Source: an uncultured Eubacteriales bacterium (lineage in GTDB: Bacteria; Bacillota; Clostridia; Peptostreptococcales; Anaerovoracaceae). From it: DNA of 10,000 bases. Shown here piece by piece: positions 6,933 through 10,000 of the stretch; position 1 is the first letter of the stretch; each line of letters starts with the position of its first letter. The stretch spans positions 1-10,000 of the forward strand of contig USBT01000031.1 in assembly GCA_900553025.1 (NCBI GenBank), read 5' to 3'. A program made the position numbers and the translations under genes. The notes beneath the pieces were generated by a model. The model saw nothing but the letters and a program-made list of their open reading frames with translations, made no database searches and was not told where the DNA came from.

Positions 6933-6973
6933 GTGGCGAAAGTTAAAGCTTGGGCTTGATTTTCGCCACTTTT
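6933..6973 (+). terminator. Intrinsic terminator overlapping the riboswitch promoter
   Basis: GTGGCGAAA (6933-6941) pairs perfectly with TTTCGCCAC (6961-6969), with a nested AAGC/GCTT hairpin (6946-6949 with 6954-6957). TTTT follows at 6970-6973. It should end transcription from the upstream surface-protein gene just before the riboswitch transcript begins. Confidence 0.75.
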
Positions 6974-6983
6974 ATATGATAAT
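6956..6983 (+). promoter_or_regulatory. Probable promoter of the riboswitch transcript
   Basis: TTGATT (6956-6961) and GATAAT (6978-6983) are 16 bases apart, in an AT-rich stretch. A start near 6990 would put the riboswitch closing stem about 14 bases into the RNA. The -35 box lies within the 3' side of the preceding terminator hairpin. Other -10 choices (TAATAT at 6980) are possible because the region is almost pure A/T. Confidence 0.5.
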
Positions 6984-7003
6984 ATATATACAACAAATTA
7001 AAC

Positions 7004-7089
7004 ATATTCATTTAAGGGAATCGGTGAAAATCCGAACGGTCCCGCCACTGTGAATGCTATTTGCAAAGTCAGATTACTTAAATGAATAT
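7004..7089 (+). ncRNA. Cobalamin (vitamin B12) riboswitch aptamer
   Basis: The conserved core of the cobalamin riboswitch family reads in order: AAGGGAA (7014-7020), GGTGAAAATCC (7023-7033), CGGTCCCGCCACTGTGA (7037-7053), a short TGC/GCA hairpin with loop 7058-7062, and AGTCAGATTAC (7067-7077, the B12 box). A perfect 13-bp closing stem joins 7004-7016 (ATATTCATTTAAG) to 7077-7089 (CTTAAATGAATAT), which supports a folded RNA on the + strand. These elements normally repress downstream expression when adenosylcobalamin or a related corrinoid binds. The regulated gene is the large surface-protein frame starting at 7226. The family is clear; the subclass and preferred ligand form are not resolved from sequence alone. 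Confidence 0.93.
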
Positions 7090-7098
7090 AGACAACCT

Positions 7099-7191
7099 GT
7101 ATTCTACGAGCGATGGAAGAAAGGAATTTTTTCTTTTGCGGCGTATGCCGTTTTTTTATTGCTCTCCGAATACAAAAGCAAAGGAGGAGAG
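7099..7191 (+). promoter_or_regulatory. Riboswitch expression platform with alternative pairings around the Shine-Dalgarno sequence
   Basis: CTCTCC (7162-7167) can pair with GGAGAG (7186-7191), covering the AAGGAGG ribosome binding site (7181-7187). Alternatively, GTATTC (7099-7104) plus GAGC (7108-7111) can pair with GAATAC (7168-7173) plus GCTC (7161-7164), which takes up the anti-Shine-Dalgarno strand and would free the site. The two folds exclude each other. Between them lies CGGC-GTAT-GCCG (7139-7150) followed by T7 (7151-7157), a short terminator-like hairpin. Translational control, termination or both are possible; pairing was read by eye. Confidence 0.6.
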
Positions 7192-7196
7192 TATCG

Positions 7197-7244
7197 ATGC
7201 ATAAAGGCATCATACAAAAGAGATTATGCAAAGAAAAATTTTAA
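7197..7244 (+). CDS. 15-codon frame overlapping the large gene start: leader peptide or split 5' end
   Basis: ATG 7197 lies 9 bases after a near-perfect AAGGAGG (7181-7187), the best ribosome binding site nearby and the one the riboswitch seems to mask. It opens only 15 codons (MHKGIIQKRLCKEKF) before TAA at 7242-7244, overlapping the start of the large frame (ATG 7226) by 19 bases. The large frame is -1 relative to it. One more A in the A5 run at 7234-7238 would join them as MHKGIIQKRLCKEKILSKLL..., a plausible longer signal peptide. It may be a coupling leader, a slippage-controlled start, or a sequencing/assembly error. There is no homology evidence for the peptide itself. Confidence 0.45.
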   Translation: MHKGIIQKRLCKEKF

Positions 7245-10000
7245 GCAAGCTATTATGTTTTGCAATGGTCATTTCTATGTTAATCCCATCATTTGGGATT
7301 GGCGATGTTTATGCGGCAAACAAATACGAGGATGACTATAATTTGCAGCTGCGGTCGGATCTTTTGTCGCCTAAGGCAACAAAGTCACCATTTGATATTA
7401 AGCTTGGCGAAACACTCCACATAGGGGCGGAGGTAGCCGACAAGAATGGTTATCAGTGGTCAGAGGAAGACATAGACTTTGGAGATGAGATAGAACTATA
7501 TACTGATATAAAATGGAAAGCCGAGGATGACGGCGTCCTGCTATCAAGTACCAAAGGAACGCATATAAGCGTAGTAGGTAAAAAACTTGGAACCCACAAT
7601 ATTACCGTGACATACGGGACTAAATTAGGTGGCAAGGAAGTTAAACCGTTACACATAGTAGCTAATGTAGTTCCAAATGACAAGCCAGTCGAGAAAAAAG
7701 TTGCAAAAATAGTTACTACAAACATCGATAAGAGCATTAAAGTTGACGAAACCAAGGAATATACTATCAAGGGACTTACAGAAGCTAATGAGGAAGCAAC
7801 TACAGATTTAAGCGTAATTATAAACGACAGCGAAAAGAAAAAGCTTGAGGTGAGCGCAAAAGGCAATAAACTCACTATTAAAGGTGTCGATGGCGGAAAT
7901 GCTTGGTTTAAGTTAAAGGATAAGGACGGTGCCGAAGCTAAGGTTGAGGTAACCGTGGTAGATACAAGCATTTGGGATTTTGACAAGGCAACAGGAACCC
8001 TGAAAGGCTTTAAAAATCCAGATAATCCGACAGAGGTTGTGATACCTGAAAAGATTAAAGGTGTAAAGGTTAAAGCTATAGCAAAAGATGCTTTTAAAGT
8101 ATCCTCATATGGAACGCCGAAAGTAAAAAACAAAATAAAGAAGCTGACTCTGCCTGAGGGTTTGGAAACCATTGGGCACATGGCTTTTCAAATGAATGAC
8201 ATTTCTGAAATAACCTTGCCGTCTACATTGACTAAAATGGACGGAAGAGTTTTCTATGGAAATGAAAATTTAAAGAAGGTTAATTTCCCTAAGACAAGCA
8301 AATTAACCTCTCTAGGAGATGATACATTCCAAAATACGGGCATTGAGGAGATTGAGCTGCCTGAATATATTACGAAAATAGATTCAGGACTATTTAGCGG
8401 AACTCCTTTAAAGAAGATAAAATTTTCTGAAAACCTTAAGGAAATAGGACAGCAAGCCTTTTTCAATACGATGCTTGAGGAATTTACAATTCCAGCTTCT
8501 GTCGAGAAATTAAATCTGAATGCAAGGGGCAAAGAGGGCTCTAACGGCATTTTTTCGAGAACATCAGCTGACAAGTCAAAGGATAAATATCCGGGAGGTC
8601 TGTATAGATTTACAAAGATATACGACAAATCGGGCAAGGCTACTGTTAAAAATACGATGGGGATTGTCAATCCTCAGGCAGTAACCATTAAATATCAGGA
8701 TGAAAATGGCAAGGAAATAGATAAGTCACTTGTAGCTACAGGTTATGAGAAAAACAAGCTTAAGCCTGTGCCTAACGCTAAATACCCAAGCATCATCAAC
8801 TATGAGGTCGAAAAGGGCGACGGACATTATTATACGGACTACATAAATCCGTTCAGCAACGAGCCGATTGGATATAACAACAAAGTATATGGTGATTTTC
8901 ATAGCCAAATAATAGGAGACAACTATTTTGTTGAAGGGAAAGCTTATGAATTTTCGCCAAAATATATCGCAGGGTATGTGACACCTGAAAAGAAAAGTGA
9001 AACTATAACCAAAGACAAGCATGAGATTGTATTTGTCTACAAGGAAGCACCTAAGGTTAATTTAACGATTGAGGGTGAGGGGATAAAGTCCAGTCCGACG
9101 CAAGGTCAGGTAAGCATTGGGCAAGAGGTAAGCTTTACTGTCGTTGAACCTGAAAACAAGCAGCTCGATAAACTCCTTGTAAACGATAAGGATATAAAGG
9201 ATGAGCTCAAATTTGGCGGCATAAAATATAGTGGAAAGATAACTATAGAGAAAGACACCGCTATAAAGGCTGTATATAAGGATGTAAATGCTGAAAACAA
9301 GCTAGAACTTAAGGTTGATAAAGAAAAATTGAAGCTGGGCGAAGCTGCGAGCTTTAAAGTTTTTTACCGCGGGAATGAGATTGCACTTCCAAAAGATGAT
9401 GTAATAATAGAAGATGCTACAGGAAGCCTCCTCAAAATCAATCAGGAAAAGGGAGAAGCCAAGGGGGTAGAACGAGGAAAGGCTAAGCTGGTTGCTAAAG
9501 TAAGAGGCGAGGACGCTATTTCCTCAGAAGTCGATATAAATGTTGAATCCATTAAAGTTACAGTAAGAATGGAAGATGTAGCTTCAACTGTATTCCCAAA
9601 GACGGAGGTCGAAATTGATAAACTCACCTTATCTAAAGGTAAAGAGTATTATAAGGATTTGAGCTTTGACGCACCAGTCCCTATACTTGCTATCGAAAAG
9701 GTTTTGCGAGGAGCTGGCATAGATACATCAAAGCAAGATGAATTTGACTGTGGAAGCACAGGAAACTGGATGAAGAATCTCGGAAAGACGTTGTGGGGGA
9801 ATATAAATGAAAATGGTAGCTTCATGTATATGTCAAACAATGTCATGGCTGATAAGGGCGTAGGAGAATATACTATCAAGGATGGCGATGATATCTGCAT
9901 ATTCTATGATGATAACTGGATGTCACCAACAACATATGCGTACTTCGAGAAGGAAACTTATGAGATTTTCGAGGGTGAATCGGTGGAATTTCTGATTAAA
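7226..10000 (+). CDS. B12-riboswitch-controlled secreted LRR surface protein with transcobalamin-like (DUF4430-like) domain; 3' end outside window
   Basis: The frame stays open for 925 codons to the right edge; I read every codon and found no stop. The signal peptide (1-30/31: MQRKILSKLLCFAMVISML, cleavage near VYA-AN) marks a secreted protein. Two Ig-like modules follow (about 50-150 and 160-248), then BspA-type leucine-rich repeats (about 249-430; LTLPEGLETIGHMAF, ITLPSTLTKMDGRVF, IELPEYITKIDSGLF). Next come a MucBP-like module (about 485-610, VTIKYQDENGKEI), a small beta repeat (612-687) and an Ig-like module (690-780). Residues ~785-900 resemble DUF4430, related to the cobalamin-binding C-terminal domain of transcobalamin/intrinsic factor (PILAIEKVLRGAGIDT, then FMYMSNN, GVGEYTIKDGDDICIFYDD). 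With the B12 riboswitch upstream, corrinoid capture is the inferred role. ATG 7226 has only a weak ribosome binding site; the strong one serves ATG 7197. Any cell-wall anchor would lie beyond the window. Confidence 0.85.
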   Translation, partial: MQRKILSKLLCFAMVISMLIPSFGIGDVYAANKYEDDYNLQLRSDLLSPKATKSPFDIKLGETLHIGAEVADKNGYQWSEEDIDFGDEIELYTDIKWKAEDDGVLLSSTKGTHISVVGKKLGTHNITVTYGTKLGGKEVKPLHIVANVVPNDKPVEKKVAKIVTTNIDKSIKVDETKEYTIKGLTEANEEATTDLSVIINDSEKKKLEVSAKGNKLTIKGVDGGNAWFKLKDKDGAEAKVEVTVVDTSIWDFDKATGTLKGFKNPDNPTEVVIPEKIKGVKVKAIAKDAFKVSSYGTPKVKNKIKKLTLPEGLETIGHMAFQMNDISEITLPSTLTKMDGRVFYGNENLKKVNFPKTSKLTSLGDDTFQNTGIEEIELPEYITKIDSGLFSGTPLKKIKFSENLKEIGQQAFFNTMLEEFTIPASVEKLNLNARGKEGSNGIFSRTSADKSKDKYPGGLYRFTKIYDKSGKATVKNTMGIVNPQAVTIKYQDENGKEIDKSLVATGYEKNKLKPVPNAKYPSIINYEVEKGDGHYYTDYINPFSNEPIGYNNKVYGDFHSQIIGDNYFVEGKAYEFSPKYIAGYVTPEKKSETITKDKHEIVFVYKEAPKVNLTIEGEGIKSSPTQGQVSIGQEVSFTVVEPENKQLDKLLVNDKDIKDELKFGGIKYSGKITIEKDTAIKAVYKDVNAENKLELKVDKEKLKLGEAASFKVFYRGNEIALPKDDVIIEDATGSLLKINQEKGEAKGVERGKAKLVAKVRGEDAISSEVDINVESIKVTVRMEDVASTVFPKTEVEIDKLTLSKGKEYYKDLSFDAPVPILAIEKVLRGAGIDTSKQDEFDCGSTGNWMKNLGKTLWGNINENGSFMYMSNNVMADKGVGEYTIKDGDDICIFYDDNWMSPTTYAYFEKETYEIFEGESVEFLIK

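Noticed and set aside
6858..6990. Insertion sequence or attachment site between the two surface genes
   Set aside because: The inverted repeats here are short and nested and fit terminator stem-loops; no transposase, integrase or target duplication is visible.
7054..7335. A 93-codon + frame starting at 7054
   Set aside because: It begins inside the cobalamin riboswitch aptamer, runs through the expression platform, has no ribosome binding site and no family resemblance. The signal-peptide frame starting at 7226 is the real gene.
7453..8181. A 242-codon antisense frame opposite the LRR surface protein
   Set aside because: It is the mirror of a strongly coding + frame with clear domains; its Ser/Phe/Leu-rich translation is typical of an antisense shadow. 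The same holds for the other minus-strand frames at 8254-8670, 8726-9022, 9106-9300, 9442-9627 and 9649-9900.

Overview
The window appears to come from two genomes. The first ~0.4 kb (end of rpsI, the rpsI-rpsB gap and about 20-30 codons of rpsB) reads as Bacteroidetes: Bacteroidetes-type S9 and S2 N-terminal sequence, the order rpsI-rpsB, and an rpsB start with no Shine-Dalgarno sequence. From about position 456 onward everything reads as a low-GC Gram-positive, probably an anaerobic Clostridia member. The evidence is a Firmicutes-type S2 body and EF-Ts, strong GGAGG ribosome binding sites, intrinsic terminators with T-runs, Sec signal peptides, a sortase-type C-terminus and AGA-rich codon use. 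The change falls inside a protein segment that is nearly identical in both phyla (S2 residues 21-33), which suggests a metagenomic assembly chimera. Taxonomy here comes from remembered family sequences, not a search.

Layout, all genes on the + strand. 1-266: 3' part of rpsI. 360-1151: rpsB, probably chimeric. 1188-2105: tsf, closed by an intrinsic terminator. 2214-3620: membrane-anchored polysaccharide/peptidoglycan deacetylase with an Ig-like stalk. 3621-3965: gene-free stretch with 10-bp-phased GTGAA repeats, promoter-like boxes, a strong terminator and a second hairpin. 3966-6857: 963-residue secreted surface protein with Ig/Cna-B-like modules, proline-rich stalk and TPNTG sorting signal. 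6858-7225: two terminator-type hairpins, a promoter, a cobalamin riboswitch and its expression platform. 7226 to the right edge: a 925-codon open frame without a stop, encoding a secreted surface protein with Ig-like modules, BspA-type leucine-rich repeats, a MucBP-like module and, near the right edge, a domain resembling DUF4430 (transcobalamin-like C-terminal).

The most interesting part is the right third. A vitamin B12 riboswitch precedes a large secreted protein that carries a domain related to the cobalamin-binding C-terminal domain of animal transcobalamin and intrinsic factor. Regulation and domain content both point to surface capture of B12 or a related corrinoid, an inferred role. 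Translation initiation is also odd there: the Shine-Dalgarno sequence that the riboswitch appears to control sits at the right distance from an ATG (7197) opening only a 15-codon frame. The large frame starts at 7226 in the -1 frame, and one extra A in a nearby A5 run would fuse the two. This may be a leader peptide, slippage-based switching, or a sequencing error.

The deacetylase and the two surface proteins form a cell-envelope cluster. No sortase, ECF transporter or other B12 gene is visible inside the window.
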